In this document: piece after piece, positions 1 through 13,000 of the stretch
Layout of the letters: every line of letters begins with the position of its first letter
How positions within the stretch are numbered: the stretch's first letter is position 1
Assembly: GCA_022818135.1 (NCBI GenBank)
Contig: JAFMSR010000016.1
Coordinates: 4,187,721 to 4,251,720, forward strand
DNA: 64,000 nucleotides
Direction: 5' to 3'
Origin: Saxidomus purpurata
Taxonomy: Eukaryota > Mollusca > Bivalvia > Venerida > Veneridae
Position numbers and translations under genes: made by a program
Notes under the pieces: generated by a model
Databases searched by the model: none
What the model saw: the letters and a program-made list of their open reading frames with translations, nothing else
What the model was told of the DNA's origin: nothing

Positions 1-445
1 TGACTGCAGTAAAACATTTGAACATCGTTACTTCGAAAACATTTTGTTGAGTACAGTGAAAACCCGTGCTGTCTATGTGTACCGGGAATAGAAACAAAGA
101 CAATTAGATCCAAAATACGATTTATAACTGTTGCATTCTGTTCATATCTTATTACCAACTGGTATAGCCTTTACTCATGAAGATTACAGACTGAAATAGC
201 CGTCACAACAAAACAAATGACATATATTTTGAATACACAAACAAATACAGCGTCTTCAGCGCTTTGATTTAAACTACTTTCAGTCGACCTTAGTCCTTTT
301 GTTGAGCATTTTGGGTTGGGCTTGATGTTATTCCGACACAAATATGGGAAAGTAAGGGGGGGGGGTGTTCCCCTGTTTCCTCCCACAGTCAGAATTAAGT
401 GCGGTCGAGTTATCTTATGTTTTTTGTTAATTGAATCATGTCGAT

Positions 446-495
446 TTTAATAATAATAATAATTATTTTGTTTTGTTATCATCATCATCATTATT
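446..495. repeat. TAA / ATC microsatellite
   Basis: Short runs of TAA and then ATC trinucleotides lie directly in front of a dispersed repeat. No coding potential is seen. Confidence 0.8.
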
Positions 496-1286
496 AGCTC
501 ATCTGGCTCAAAGTGCCAGACTGAGCTTTTAGGATCGCTTTCCGTCCGGGGTCTGTCGTACATCCGTCCGTCCGACCATTTCCTTCAAGCGACATCTCCT
601 CTGAAACCACTCGGCCAATGTTGACGAAACTTTGCAGGGATGTTCCTTGCATGAAGCTCTATCAAAGTTGTTTCAAAGAATTCAATTCCATGCAGAACTC
701 TGGTTGCTATGGCAACAAATAGGAAACACTTTTAAAATCTTCTTCTCTGAAACCACAAGACCTAAAGCTTAGATATTTGGCATGTAGCATTGTCAAGTGG
801 ACCTCTACCAAGATTGTACAAATTATGACCCCTGGGTCAAAATTGACACCGTGCGGGTGGTCACTTAGTTTTGCATAGGCTTATATAGGAAAAACTTTAA
901 AATTCTTCTTCTGAAACCACAAGGCCGAGAGCTTAGTTATTTAGCATGTGGCATTGTCTAGTGGACCTCTACCAAGGTTCTTCAAATTATGAGCCCTGGG
1001 TCAAAATTGACCCCGCCCGGGGGTCACTTGCTTATACATAGGCTTATATAGGAAAAACTTTAAAAAATCTTCTTTTCTGAAACCACAAGGAAGGAACGCT
1101 TGAAAGGAGCACTTGATTTCACATAGGCTTATATAGGAAAAACTTTAAAAAAACACAAGGCCGACAGGCAGATAATAGATATTTGAAATGTTACTTAGCA
1201 TTGTGTAGTGGACCTCTACGAATTATGTTAAAATCATGGCCCCATGGGAGTCAGGTGAGCGATATAGGGCCATCATGGCCCTCTTG
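496..1286 (+). repeat. Bivalve dispersed repeat (AGCTCATCTGGC type)
   Basis: The element opens with AGCTCATCTGGC and closes with GGGCCATCATGGCCCTCTTG, the ends of a family that is very abundant in bivalve genomes. The middle holds about three imperfect internal copies of a block with CTGAAACCACAAG, GTGGACCTCTACCAAG, CCCTGGGTCAAAATTGA and GGCTTATATAGGAAAAAC. No open frame is apparent. A TTA microsatellite follows the 3' end, as is usual for this family. The family assignment is from memory of bivalve sequence, not from a search. Confidence 0.75.
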
Positions 1287-1295
1287 TTGTTATTA

Positions 1296-1336
<41 letters not shown>
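1284..1336 (+). repeat. TTA/TTG microsatellite
   Basis: An interrupted TTG/TTA run forms the tail of the preceding dispersed repeat. The reading frame across it is low-complexity tyrosine and is not a gene. Confidence 0.85.
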
Positions 1337-1578
1337 AGAAAGTTGTTGGCAAGGTACTCGCTGAAGCTGTATGAACTATATAAAGACAATGCTATTGTCA
1401 AGTACAAAGCATTTACAATAGTTTAGACACATCACAAAGTATAGAAAAACACGTGCATAAAATAGATGATTCCGACGTTACCATGTTGGTAAATGATGGC
1501 CCAAAATTATGGTACAAATGTAACCTGGTGTTTAAAGCTGTTTATACCATATCGAGGATTCAACATATGACAACATTA

Positions 1579-1730
1579 GGTAAATTAAATGCATACCTGC
1601 TGATTAAAATTCTAGGTAAATAAAATGCATGCATCCCCGCTGCATAAAGCTCTAGGTAAATAAAATGCATGCATCCCCGCTGCATAAAGCTCTAGGTAAA
1701 TAAAATGCGTCCCCGCTGATTAAAGTTCTA
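1579..1730 (+). repeat. 40-bp tandem repeat, about 4 copies
   Basis: Four imperfect units begin GGTAAATAAAATGC and contain CCCCGCTG followed by AAAG(T/C)TCTA. The two middle copies are identical; the first and last are shortened or diverged. Confidence 0.85.
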
Positions 1731-1736
1731 ATATTG

Positions 1737-3072
1737 GTACTGCACTCCATGAACGTGAAATTGAAGTGAAACATACCTCTTGAAAAGACAACTGTTTACC
1801 CAATTCATTCAAATAACCTTTCTGTTGCCAGGGCACAAAGAATCTAACTTTTAAGAGCACGACTAAGCAAGTTCATGTAAGAGATAAAAGTCTTATTTTA
1901 TTTGATTAGATTAAGATTTATGATTGTTAAGGTTATCAGCTCAATTTACAAGTCATTTACATAATGCGGTGGCATCACTTGTCGCGTTATACTGTAGGAA
2001 CTGCATATTAATTATGTGTAGTTGAAACCGGTTATATTTTGCTTTAGATTTCGTATCGAACATTTTGTTTTGATGTGGCAGTAATGATAGATTTGATACG
2101 ACCTTAAAGAGTGGTCTCCTCCAGTTGCAAAGGGCGATGGTCTCGGAGTTTTTCAGCCAGCACTGTTTAGTTGGAAATACGCTGTAAATCATTAATAAAT
2201 CCTGATAGAATTTTTTTCAAAATCTTATTGTAAAGGAATTTTGTATTGATTCAAATGTTACGTTTTGTATTCGCTTGTTTGTATAAGATCAAAGTTTCCT
2301 GTAATTCTATGTTCATTTGGTTGATTATGAAAAATGAATTGAACAGTTCAAAGGAAGGGAAAACATAGAATTAGAAACTACCTTTGTAATTGAATATAGT
2401 TTTCGTAATGGTTTATGACGATTATAACATTAATAGACAGCGCTGGAAAGTTTTTAAAGTATTTAGCAATGGCATTGATCATACTGAGGTCCTTGAACAT
2501 GTTAAGTAGTCCATCAAATCTATGCATTTGTTGAGAATGTCACTCTTACGTACAACTACGAAGATGACCGAGGATGCGTCAGGATGTGACATCACAAAGA
2601 CGACGAAATCTTGTCAGGATATGAAAATATTTATATGTAGAAATCATAAAGTAAATGGAAAATGATCATCAGATGACTAGAGTTCCAATACAGCCCAGAA
2701 CACATTTAATCAAACTATAAGACAAATGTTCTTACATTACTTAATGACATCTCTAAAGATATATCATACTACTTCCGGCTCTAACCAATCAGTTGTTTTC
2801 TGCATCAACTGCCATATCTACACAAACATTTCGTGTTACAACATTGAACTTCTTAAATAAGTGTTTTATATTGTATAAACATGAAAATATAACATTATTC
2901 AAATAAAAGAATGTGCCGTTTACGCTCAAACACGATAGTCCAATGCATTTTTGCATAGAAAGTGTGAGAATGTAAAAAATGCAGGAAATAGTTTGAAAAA
3001 AGTTGGTTAACCATTCAGATGTGTGTAGACAAATTCAAAAAATTCTTTTCCAATTCTTTGCTATTTTTTTTA
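1737..3072. other. Gene-free stretch upstream of the glycosyltransferase
   Basis: AT-rich DNA with short frames on both strands and no recognisable protein. A polypyrimidine run ending in TTTTAG at 3064-3073 could be an acceptor, so the 5' untranslated region of the next gene may begin in an exon further upstream that cannot be located by eye. Confidence 0.5.
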
Positions 3073-3112
3073 GATACGGACAGGCCATCTACTTCGATGG
3101 TTGACTGTCTCT

Positions 3113-4059
3113 ATGGCCACGGCGGTGGTGAAGTATGGGGCTATCGGAGCGACGTTTACCGTGTTTGGTATCCTTCTTTACCTGATGCAGTACAAAACCA
3201 TAGTTAGGCAATCCGACTTTAAGGGGAGCGTTGACGCTGGTAGAAGTACATTCGAAGAAACGTCTGAAGACCATGAGTACTTTCATGTAGATAAATATAA
3301 CCTTCAGGATGAAGTCCTTGAATTGAAAGGACATTTTAACAGATCGGAACAATCAGAAGCTAAGTCTGTTCACATACAAGGACTTTCGTATCTCGTAAAT
3401 CAAGCAAAACCTTTCATTATATCCGACGAGAAACTGGAAAAATCTTACTTTACAAATGATCACTTTTTCTCAGATGAAAGAAAAGTAAAGGATGTGAGCT
3501 GTAGCTTACTCATAAAAGGAAATGCTGACGAGATCAAAAAGGCAGAAAATATCTCTGAAAAACACCCAAAATTTGCCACATTAACTACAGAATATATACA
3601 AATGACCAAAAATTGCTCAAAGTTTATAGGTGATAGAGGGTATATTACGGACTCTTTGACAGAAGTTGAAAAGGATTTTCATATTGCATTTAGCCTTTTA
3701 ATGTTCAAAGATGTCGAACAAAGTGAAATACTTCTGCGAGCTATTTATAGACCCCAGAATTTATATTGTATACATGTTGATTCGAAGAGTTCAGGTGATA
3801 TTTATGAAGCAATGTCAGGCATTGCTAACTGCTTTGAAAATGTGTTCATGGTCAGTAAACGATTTGATGTGCAATGGGGAACAATGACAGTGTTGCAACC
3901 GGACTTGTTGTGTATGGAGGAACTATGGAACAAAAGTAAAACTTGGAAATATTTTATAAATCTAACAGGGCAAGAGTTTCCGTTGAGGACTAATTATGAA
4001 CTAGTGCAAATATTGAAAGCTTACAACGGAGCTAATGACCTGGAAGCGACTGTTGAACA
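3113..4059 (+). CDS. GCNT-like: GCNT-like exon 1 (anchor, stem, N-terminal Branch domain)
   Basis: Encodes residues 1 to 315 and two bases of codon 316. The donor is the GT at 4060 in AACA/GTACGT; reading on gives a stop four residues later, so this donor is needed. The stem (about residues 28-180) is Lys/Glu/Ser-rich with possible N-glycosylation sites such as NCS and NRS. Confidence 0.93.
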
Positions 4060-6480
4060 GTACGTATAAATATATATTATCTTTTACGACCCACAAGACC
4101 TATAATCATTTTGGATGCTACTATCATTTGTAGTACTTATTACCAAGAAAGAAATCTTGACAACAAAAGTGACTGCTATTTTGTACTAATACGTTCCTAA
4201 CGTTGGTTTTTGAATTTACAAGTCCTTGCATATTTTTTACTGCTATTGCAAACGTAACAAACGATAAGCAGATTTTCGTGAATAAACAAAATAAACATGA
4301 AAAGATTATATCTCAACATTGTTTTTAGAGTAAGGAGAACACAGTTTTCAGTTTTCTACCAGAAAATCCGTTATTCTATTAACAAATTCAAAGTAACCAT
4401 AAGACTTTAATGATTGCCAAGGATACATAGTAGGTGCTAACTACTGATGCTGTTGAAATCAAATATCTTTCAAATAAAAAAGAATGCGTCTGCTATTAAA
4501 AGGAGAACAGCTGATAAAACATTTTGACTCATGGGGAACTTATATGATCACGAAAATCAAGGAAATTAAGTCAAAGTTCATGTGTCATCACGGTTTTTCC
4601 AGAGTTACCCTTCTTTTATTTCTATCTTTGAGTATGTGTGATTTATGGGAAATCAAAATAAAACGAGATGATTGAAAAAAATGCTCACCATTATGTGAGT
4701 TTCTTAATGTTTAACATTTAAATATGCCATCTAAACTGACTAGGAGCACTCTTTCTTTTGCAATTTTAAGATCTGCAAATCTTGAGTACAGTAAAACTGA
4801 TTGTGTTATTTATTTAACAAACCCAGCATTCGATATTAAAGTAAACATTATCATGATATGCGTGATAAATTTGACAATGGGTCAAACGGAAGTTTGATTG
4901 AATTTTAACTAAACATATTTGTATAGAAATTGTGTCTGTGGCTCAAATGCTATTACATTTCTTTTAATACACATGTATGATATTTTGAAGCAGTTATAAT
5001 GTGATAATATATGGTTATAGCAAAGTTTGTGTACCCATAAACATCTTAAGAGGTATTTTACGACCAATTACATGCACATATATATAAAATATATTCTCTG
5101 CCTTGCAGCGCTAATAAAGACAGATGGAAAGATGCAGGGTCACCACCGCACGGAATAACCCCTGTTAAGGGATCGGTCCATATTGTAGCGAGTAGGGGCT
5201 ATGTGGACTACGTTTTACATGACCAAAGAGCACATGACTTTTTGAACTGGACAAAAAACACCAAAGTGCCAGACGAAACCTTCTTTGCGTCATTAAACCA
5301 TAACCCAGACCTAGGAGTACCAGGATCGTATAAAGGTTTGAGCATTACATTCTAATTACACGTACATGTAAATCAGTCTGCATTATACTGGCGGTAAATG
5401 ATTATGTCCGTGGGACCAGTGCAGATCATGATCAGTAAGCACATTCATAAAATAATATGTAGTCATGGTTTGTGTTTTTGATTCAGTTAATTTTCAATGC
5501 GTAAGCCTTGAACAGTTTGTTTTGCACTGTCCAAACTGATGGTAAAGTCCATTTTAACAAATTTGCAGAGGAAGGGATAAATACGTGTACAAAGGGTTTT
5601 ACACCTCTTTCTTTACATGTTACTATTTGCAGCTGAGAGGTTCCTTTTTTAAATAATAGAAAGCTTTTCTTTTGACATGGTTAAAATGTTGGTATGAGTA
5701 ACAAAAAATTAAAACCTTTATAAACTTGTTTACCGAAAAATGTTAATCTCTTTTAGTCAGAAACCATTTGTGTATTCGCAATAACGTTTTGATTGATTGT
5801 ATGTAAATCGATGACTGTGAACCTGTTATCAAGGCAGGTGAATGCATTTGTCTCTGTTTTGCAACATTTACGCCTGTCTACGTACTGTTAACCAAGAGGA
5901 CAGGTTTTATCTCGTGCTCCCGCAAGAATTACGTCTGTCTAAGGCACTACCTTAGTCTCCGTATATAACGAACTCCTTCCTTATATACAGACTACGTTAT
6001 ATCAATATATTATTTTCATACTTAATGAAGAAAAATAAATCGGGCCAATAAAAATAATTTCTTATATCCGGAATTTTGCTATATCCGGAGTCGTTGTATA
6101 CGGAGTAAACTGTATCACACAAAATAGCAGCTTTTATCGTATGTGCATTTAATGTTGCAGGTTACCCAGAAACAGAGATGAAAGATGGCATTAAGCCATT
6201 TGTCGCACGATTTAAAAACTGGGGAGCTGGTAAATATAACTGGCCTTGCCACGGGCAGAGAGTGCGCATGATCTGTGTATTTGGGACAGGAGATCTTCCG
6301 ATGTTAGCGTCTAGAAGAGAACTGTTCGCGAACAAGTTTTATCCAAACTATCATCGTTTTGCCTTGGATTGTATGGAAGAACTACATTATAACCATACAA
6401 GAGACGAGTATCTTGGAAAACTTGCATTCGATGCCAGATGGTATTCCAAGCTAGGCTTTGTGTTGAACAAAGTTACGTGA
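3113..6480 (+). CDS. GCNT-like: Beta-1,6-N-acetylglucosaminyltransferase of the GCNT (core-2/I-branching) family, three exons
   Basis: Joined exons 3113-4059, 5109-5335 and 6161-6480 give 1,494 nt, a 497-aa protein. It would be a type II Golgi enzyme adding GlcNAc in beta-1,6 linkage to O-glycan or poly-LacNAc galactose/GalNAc. The N-terminus is a nine-residue cytosolic tail and a membrane anchor (about residues 10-27), then a stem to about residue 180, then the Branch domain with LYCIHVDSKS, NVFMVSKRFDVQWG, FINLTGQEFPLRTNYE, NDLEATVEHANKDRWK, VPDETFFASL and VRMICVFGTGDL. The Glu near residue 372 in VPDETFF aligns with the catalytic Glu of mouse C2GnT in SPDEYLW. Eight luminal cysteines fit the family's disulfide pattern. 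The start is the ATG at 3113; an in-frame TTG at 3101 is not credible. Both introns have canonical GT/AG and keep the frame. Which acceptor it uses (core 2, core 4 or I) cannot be told. Confidence 0.93.
5109..5335 (+). CDS. GCNT-like: GCNT-like exon 2 (catalytic Glu)
   Basis: Acceptor CCTTGCAG ends at 5108; donor GTTTGA starts at 5336. The exon carries NKDRWK, VHIVASRGYVDYVLHD and VPDETFFASLNHNP. It joins exon 1 in codon 316 (His) and exon 3 within a Gly codon. It has no ATG near its start, so it is easily missed by single-frame scanning. Confidence 0.92.
5948..6112. mobile_element. Small inverted-repeat element (CTCCGTATATAACGA family) in GCNT intron 2
   Basis: The left end CTCCGTATATAACGAACTCC is matched in inverse by GGAGTCGTTGTATACGGAG at the right. 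Between them are CTTATAT/CCGG motifs and AATAAATCGGGCC. Related copies lie at 22198-22325, 37387-37510 and 55606-55935. It looks like a MITE; no transposase is present. Confidence 0.65.
6161..6480 (+). CDS. GCNT-like: GCNT-like exon 3 (C-terminus)
   Basis: Acceptor AATGTTGCAG ends at 6160. Encodes GYPETEMKDG, PCHGQRVRMICVFGTGDL, LFANKFYPNYHRFALDCMEE and a short C-terminal extension ending NKVT. The stop is TGA at 6478-6480. Confidence 0.93.
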
Positions 6481-6698
6481 ATTGTTACCGAAACTTTTGT
6501 GCCATTAACATACATTTAGATAAAGTTGCAAACTTTTATTCACCAATAGAGTGCCATTAAACATAATTTTAAATATATATCAAGACTTTATTTGTTGTTA
6601 CTTTTAATGACTGATATTATATATTTAAAAAGTTTTACGCTATTTTAGGCATGGATTGCTATTTTCTGATGTATATGTATTTTATTTAAAAAATGTAA

Positions 6699-6704
6699 AA
6701 TAAA
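6699..6704 (+). terminator. Likely polyadenylation signal of the GCNT-like gene
   Basis: AATAAA lies about 220 nt after the stop codon and just before the 49-bp satellite. It is the best-placed canonical signal in this 3' flank. Confidence 0.5.
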
Positions 6705-6743
6705 CAACGGTTTGTAGACTGAGTTGATAGTTATTCTTTAACG

Positions 6744-7925
6744 CACACAATTTTATCATGTATTGCTCGAAGTAACGTTAATTTGGCGCGTTCACACAAT
6801 TTAATCATGTATCGCTCGAAGTAACGTTATTTTGGCGCGTTCACACACTTTTATCATGTATCGCTCGTAGTATCGTTATTTTGACGCGTTCACACAATTT
6901 TATCATGTATCGCCCGAAGTAATGCTATTTCGATGCATTCACACAATTTTATCATGTATCGCGCGAAGTAACGTTATTTTGGCGCGTTCACACAATTTTA
7001 TCATGTATTGCTAGTAGTAACGTTAATTTGACGCGTTCACAAAATTTTATCATGTATCGCTCGAAGTAACATTATTTTGGCGTGTTCACACACTTTTATC
7101 AGGTATCGCTCGAAGTAACGTTAGTTTGACGCGTTCACACAATTTAATCATGTATCGCTCGAAGTAACGTTATTTTGGCGCGTTCACACACTTTTATCAT
7201 GTATCGCGCGATGTAACGTTATTTTGGCGCGTTCACACAATTTTATCATGTATCGCGCGATGTAACGTTATTTTGGCGCGTTCACACAATTTTATCATGT
7301 ATCGCGCGAAGTAACGTTATTTTGGCGCGTTCACACAATTTTATCATGTATCGCTCGTAGTAACGTTATTTTGGCGCGTTCACACAATTTTATCATGTAT
7401 CGCGCGAAGTAACGTTATTTTGGCGCGTTCACACAATTTTATCATGTATCGCTCGAAGTAACGTTATTTTGGCGCGTTCACACAATTTTATCATGTATCG
7501 CTCGAAGTAACGTTATTTTGGCGCGTTCACACAATTTTATCATGTATCGCGCGATGTAACGTTATTTTGCCGCGTTCACAGAATTTTATCATGTATCGCG
7601 CAAAGTAACGTTATTTTGGCGCGTTCACACAATTTTATCATGTATCGCGCAAAGTAACGTTATTTTGGCGCGTTCACACAATTTTATCATGTATCGCGCG
7701 AAGTAACGTTATTTTGGCGCGTTCACACAATTTTATCATGTATCGCTCGTAGTAACGTTATTTTGACGCGTTCACACAATTTTATCATGTATCGCGCGAA
7801 GTAACGTTATTTTGGCGCGTTCACACAATTTTATCATGTATCGCTCGTAGTAACGTTATTTTGACGCGTTCACACAATTTTATCATGTATCGCCCGAAGT
7901 ACTGTTATTTCGAGGCATTTACAAA
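6744..7925. repeat. 49-bp satellite array, about 24 units, CpG-rich
   Basis: Each unit reads roughly CACACAATTTTATCATGTAT, CGCGCGAAGTAACGTTATTT, TGGCGCGTT. The period is 49 bp (TCATGTATC recurs at 7442 and 7491). Units differ mainly at an eight-base site: GCTCGAAG, GCGCGAAG, GCTCGTAG, GCGCGATG, GCGCAAAG or GCCCGAAG. The order of variants is not random: units 12-14 match 20-22, and the pair 3-4 matches 23-24. There is no reading frame of note. Confidence 0.95.
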
Positions 7926-9190
7926 ATACCACTTGATACATCGCCCTATGAGTTATTCAAAAACTTTGAGTCTCAAAAACTGTTATACCGTTTGAGATTA
8001 TTATTATACATCGTACTTCGAAAATTTACTGCAAGGCGTAAGCTGCGATCCAAAGTAATGCAAAGTAAGACCTCTTTAGACCATTCGACAACGGCAACCT
8101 TCGCATACGGTTATATGACAAACTTCACCAGCCATTTCCTTTATCACCTTATCGTCAATAAACTAGGCCTAGTTGCAATTATTATATAATAATAGTGCTT
8201 TCAAAACCTTTGAATGTTGCTGCTGTAGACGAGCCAGGTCATTTAAAACGTTTGCCGAGGTACTGTAAATTGGATGATATTCCCGATGAGTTAATTTTGG
8301 CTATTTTCGCGAAATTTCCCTCTTCGCTAATTTAGTAATCTCGCGAAACATTCATTTCACGTAGATTTAGAATTCGCGAATAAGTCTGTCTGTTCACAAA
8401 TCACGAAAATTTCTTCACGCGATAATTACCAAACTTACAGTAGATACCATTTATTTTGTTAATTGTTAATTTGTGAGTCGCTTCCCCTTGTAATTAGCGT
8501 AACGAGTTATCTCCCCCGACGGCATTTCATACAGCAGTTACTGTTGTATCTTTTCGGTAACACATTTATGATGATGTATTAATGACAAAATGCTTATACC
8601 ATTGGTTGGGGGAATGTTGTATGTAAAATTCCGTTCACATCAACGTTCAAGAATGAAGCTGGTTAATTTCCCAAACTGTACTTAGTCAGTATGATCTCAA
8701 GATGAATAATTCTATATATGTGTCGATAACCTACAAATGACACATGAAAACACTTGTACTTTTAATCCATGCAATTCATAAACCCATTATAATCAGTCCA
8801 TTTAGGGAGTAACATATTTCATTTCCTTGATATGGAGCATGCTTTATTCAAGTTTGCATATTGCTATTTCACGTTACCGTAATCTTATATTCTTGAAATA
8901 TTCTGCAAGATACGGTAAAGTAAGGTATGTTCTTCAGCTGTGATTAAAGTTTCAAGTAGTACAATGACAAGTAGCTCTTATTTTACCAAGAAAGATGTCT
9001 TACCGGCAGAAATGATCTTAATTTGTACCGAAAACATCCCTAAGTGCTTTTTAAATCAATAAGTACATGTTAGAAATACAGTGCACTATTTTTTCAACGG
9101 TACTGCAAAAAAATAAGAAAGGCTTTTCGGCAACTTTTTTTCGTTAAGAAACAACTTGAATACAAAAGAAATGCATATGCTAACATTGTT
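7926..9190. other. Non-coding DNA, partly paralogous to 22480-23330
   Basis: No gene is seen. From about 8095 there are stretches matching the region near 22500 (CGCATACGGT, ATGACAAAC, TTATCGTCAATAAAC), and from about 8940 the match is close (TACCAAGAAAGATGTCTTAC). It is the left part of a segmental duplication carrying the upstream flanks of Ig genes A and B. Confidence 0.6.
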
Positions 9191-9239
9191 TTAGAGTGAT
9201 TAGAACATGGTTCGATCATTATTCTATCAGTACATTTAT

Positions 9240-9426
9240 TTTTCTATATCAGCAAAATCAAAGCGATACTTGGACTTATCAGTGTTTGATGTCCAAAGTA
9301 AGAAACCCAGCAGGAGTCTGTGTGGCTTCTATAGCAGATTCTGGCTCAGAATCTATTCTGGCTGTGTATGTAAAAGGATCACCAGCTCTTCTGATATTGC
9401 TTCTTGGACGAAATCGACACTCGTGA
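9240..9426 (+). pseudogene. Relic of an Ig-like exon upstream of gene A
   Basis: The frame reads SDTWTYQCLMSKVRNP, then AVYVKG, resembling the C-terminal half of an Ig domain (TYQC as the YxC strand, YVKG as in the end of gene C Ig1). No donor site follows YVKG and the frame ends at a TGA. The paralogous copy at 23340-23530 is interrupted by stops. It is read here as a fossil exon; a chance frame is possible. Confidence 0.4.
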
Positions 9427-10027
9427 GATAAGTTAGATTAGCAAACGATGCATTTAAGACACAGCATCTTCACACAACAGTCCAATTGTCTTAGAAAATG
9501 AAATGGTATTCAGGTTTAATATCCTCACCTAAGTCCTTATGGAATTTTTCTATTTCACTTTCTGAAAAATACGTGCAATAAGCGACGCCTGGCGTCCTAT
9601 TGCATTCCGTGTTTGTAAGTTAAACAACAAAAATTGCTACGCGTTGAAAATAGTCCGGAGAATTTTTCAAAGACAATGACGTGTTACAATCGAAATAACA
9701 AATTCCTTATTGTGATTTAACGTATATTAAAGCACGGTTAGTCGTTCAAGTGCGTGTAATTAATAGATACGCATTGTAACAGTAATCCCAACAGTGATTT
9801 AATACACGTTTATTCACAATAAAGGATTTATTATTTCTTAAATATACACACGTTCGTTTAAAGGCTTGTCGTTGGTTTTTCAATGTGACCTATATCTAAA
9901 TACACTTGCATCTTAATATGCATATGGCTAACAAAATATACATTTATACTTCCTGTTTGATATTTGTTTATAAACGGTTTAGCTAGTGTGAAAATAATAT
10001 ACATGATGTTATTTAGCTGAAAGAGAC

Positions 10028-10079
10028 ATGGATTTGTGTCTTCCTATATTGTGGTTTGGATTTCTAGTTGTATTTGAAG
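10028..10079 (+). CDS. Gene A exon 1, signal peptide
   Basis: ATG at 10028 encodes MDLCLPILWFGFLVVFEG with a strong hydrophobic core. The 52-nt exon ends in phase 1 at a GTAATG donor. Four other exons of exactly 52 nt with the same phase occur at 22039, 26471, 37231 and 46968. Confidence 0.85.
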
Positions 10080-13000
10080 GTAATGCAATTTAATACAGAT
10101 TGTGTTATCATACATAAAATCAAGGAATCTTTTTGAAAATAATAATGCATTCAGAGAATACTTGAAAGAGTTCAGCTGCACTGAAAAGAAATAATGTTGA
10201 AGTTAAACATATTCCATTTAGTTAGTTTAAGCAAAATTCTAGTGTTAGAAATGAAAATAAAATACTTAAAATCATTATATAATTGATGATGGTGTATGGT
10301 CGCCAAATAAAATTAAAGAAAGTAAAATATTTATAAAAGAAATACCTGTTTTCAACATAAATGAAAAGAAAAAGGATTGATCGATGTTTGCGTATTTAAG
10401 TGATAAAAATTATTGTTTTTCTCTACTTATCATCTATCGTTTTTTATGCTATATCTTTGCCGAAGTTGTGATTAAACCTGTAAATGCTACTGTATCTGAG
10501 AATGATCCAGTTACGCTGACATGTATCTAGATGAAACTGCTGAATATTATATATGGTATTAAAGAAAGAGTTCAGAGAATGCTTCCGTTGCTGTTGGGAT
10601 ACTAACATCACAATGTCGAGCCGTCATTGTACCTGTCAACACCAGTATGTATAAATTTGCATGCCCTTCCAGTAGACAGAGTACTTGGACAATAAAAGCT
10701 ACACATATTACATCTATATCCTGGTATTTAAAGAAAAGTGCAGAATAATTTTACATCCCGTCCTAACTTTAAGCTAGCTGTTTTAATCTTTTATTTGTAT
10801 CTACCTCTGCTTACTCACCAGGTTCTGTATTTGCTGAAGTGGTCATTACACCAGCAAATATCACCGTTTCTGAGAATGATTATGTTACACTGACATGCAC
10901 ATTGACGGGAAACAATGAAACTATCAATGGTATTGGATGGTATTTAAAGAAAAGTGGAGAGACTGCTGCTACTGCTGTTGGAATACTGAAATCATCATGT
11001 CTGAGTATCATTGTACCCATCAATGCCAGTTTGTACGAGTATACCTGTCCTACCAGCAGACAGAGTTCTTGGACAATCAAGAATGTTACGAGACAGAATC
11101 ATGGGGACAGATATAATTGTCTTATTTCATGGTCCTCTGGAAATCAGAACAGTGATTACACGTTTTTAAACGTCCAAGGTATATTTGCTTTACCAAATTA
11201 CATGTGTGTTGATTTTTTTAATCAGTTCGGTCTTCAAAGAAAAACCGCTTGCTTACATCAGGTCTTCTTCGTGAAAAATATATCACTGGTAAAACCGCAT
11301 CACATTGCATACATCTGTCTATTATAATGCACAATTATCATAAATGAGATTAGACTAGGCGGAGTATGTAGAGCTGTGGGTTTTCCTGATCTTTACGTTT
11401 TTTTCTTTGTGTAAACATTTTATTGTAGAAGAAAGAAGGAAATTTTATTACTTTGATTAAGATACATGGTATTTGTCAAAATTAATTTAGGCATAACGTA
11501 AAAAAGTTAGTAAACCTACGAATTTTAATTACTATTCTGAAAAGTGAATATGTTCCGTTTTTCTTTACATTTATAGTTTCTGTATCATCAATCAGCATGG
11601 TTGTTCCAAGTACACCAACAGTTATTGTAAGGGAGAATGAATCTGTGGAGTTTAAATGTAAAACATTAGGAGCCCGTCCAGCAGCCACAGTTACCTGGTA
11701 TAAAGATTCAGGAACACCAGGTGATTCCAGTGACGATGTAGAGATTACTTCAAACATTCAAACATCATCTAGTAACATGAATGACTTTATAGAAGTTACA
11801 AGTACACTGAGATATTCACCAACAAGGAATGACAATGGATGGAGGATATACTGCACTGCTAGCAATATAGTTGGATATATACCAGTAGTTTCACAGGCAA
11901 AACCACTGATGAATGTTCAGTGTAAGTTTTAAGGTACTTAACTTGTGGTTCAAAATTATCCACACTAGAATTATTTAAATTTTAGTATACATGTATCTAT
12001 TGTATGCGTTACTTTTGGGATAATTTGTTGTTGCGTTTTTTTCCTTATATAGTTTAACATGATAAATCGGATAATTGACTGCACATGCTATAGGTGTCAA
12101 AAAGATTTATTTGGAATCCACTGAACAGGATATAGCCTCGGATACCGTCGTACCGGTGGCACAAGAATACAAAGGCCCCAAAACGCATTTTAAAAGATAA
12201 AACATAACAAATATAATATTTACCACGTAAAAATGAAGGACCTTTCTCTAAAATGCAAACATTGTCATTAAAATCGCGCAAGTATTTCATGAAAAACTGT
12301 TGAAAAGTCGGACGCTGGTATACAGAGCTTTGAAAAGAAAATGGCGTGCTGCTTCCGCCGACGTCAGCCGCGCGCTCACAAAGGGGAATAAGTGCCAATA
12401 ATTACAACTATAATAAATAAATAATCACACAAAATATCTTTTCTGATTGGTCATTTCTGCCCAAGCGCCCGCTTTTCATAACACGATGAAGCAGGTACGT
12501 ATTCATAGTTTCTCATTAATATTCATGACGAGCTACCTTTTCATTCATAAAGGTGGATCATGTTTACATGTTTAAACGATTTATTTTGATTTGACTGCAC
12601 ATGATATAGGTGTCTAAACGATTTATTTTTAATTGACTGCACAGGATATAGGTGTCTAAAATAATTTATTTTGAATTGACTGCACAGGATACAGGTGTCT
12701 ACATGCATTAATTTGAATTGACTGCACAGGATACAGGTGTCTAAAACGATTTTTTAAAATTGACTGAACAGGATGCAGGTGTCTAAAACGATTTATTTTG
12801 AATTGACAGCACAGGAAATAGGTGTCTTAAACGATTTATTTTAAATTAACTGCACATGATACAGGTGTCTAAATCGATTTATTTTGAATTGACTGCACAG
12901 AATACAGGTGTCTAAAACGATTTATTTTGAATTGACGGCACAGGATATAGGTGTCTAAACGATTTATTTTGAATTGACGGCACAGGATATAGGTGTCTAA

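Noticed and set aside
3101..3112. TTG start for the glycosyltransferase
   Set aside because: Animal nuclear genes start at ATG; the ATG at 3113 gives a normal short cytosolic tail before the anchor.
6744..7925. Regularly spaced repeats that could look like a CRISPR array
   Set aside because: The units are contiguous with no unique spacers, and the genome is eukaryotic; it is a satellite.
12054..12398. 114-residue minus-strand frame
   Set aside because: It overlaps minisatellite remnants and has no recognisable domain, splice support or paralogue.
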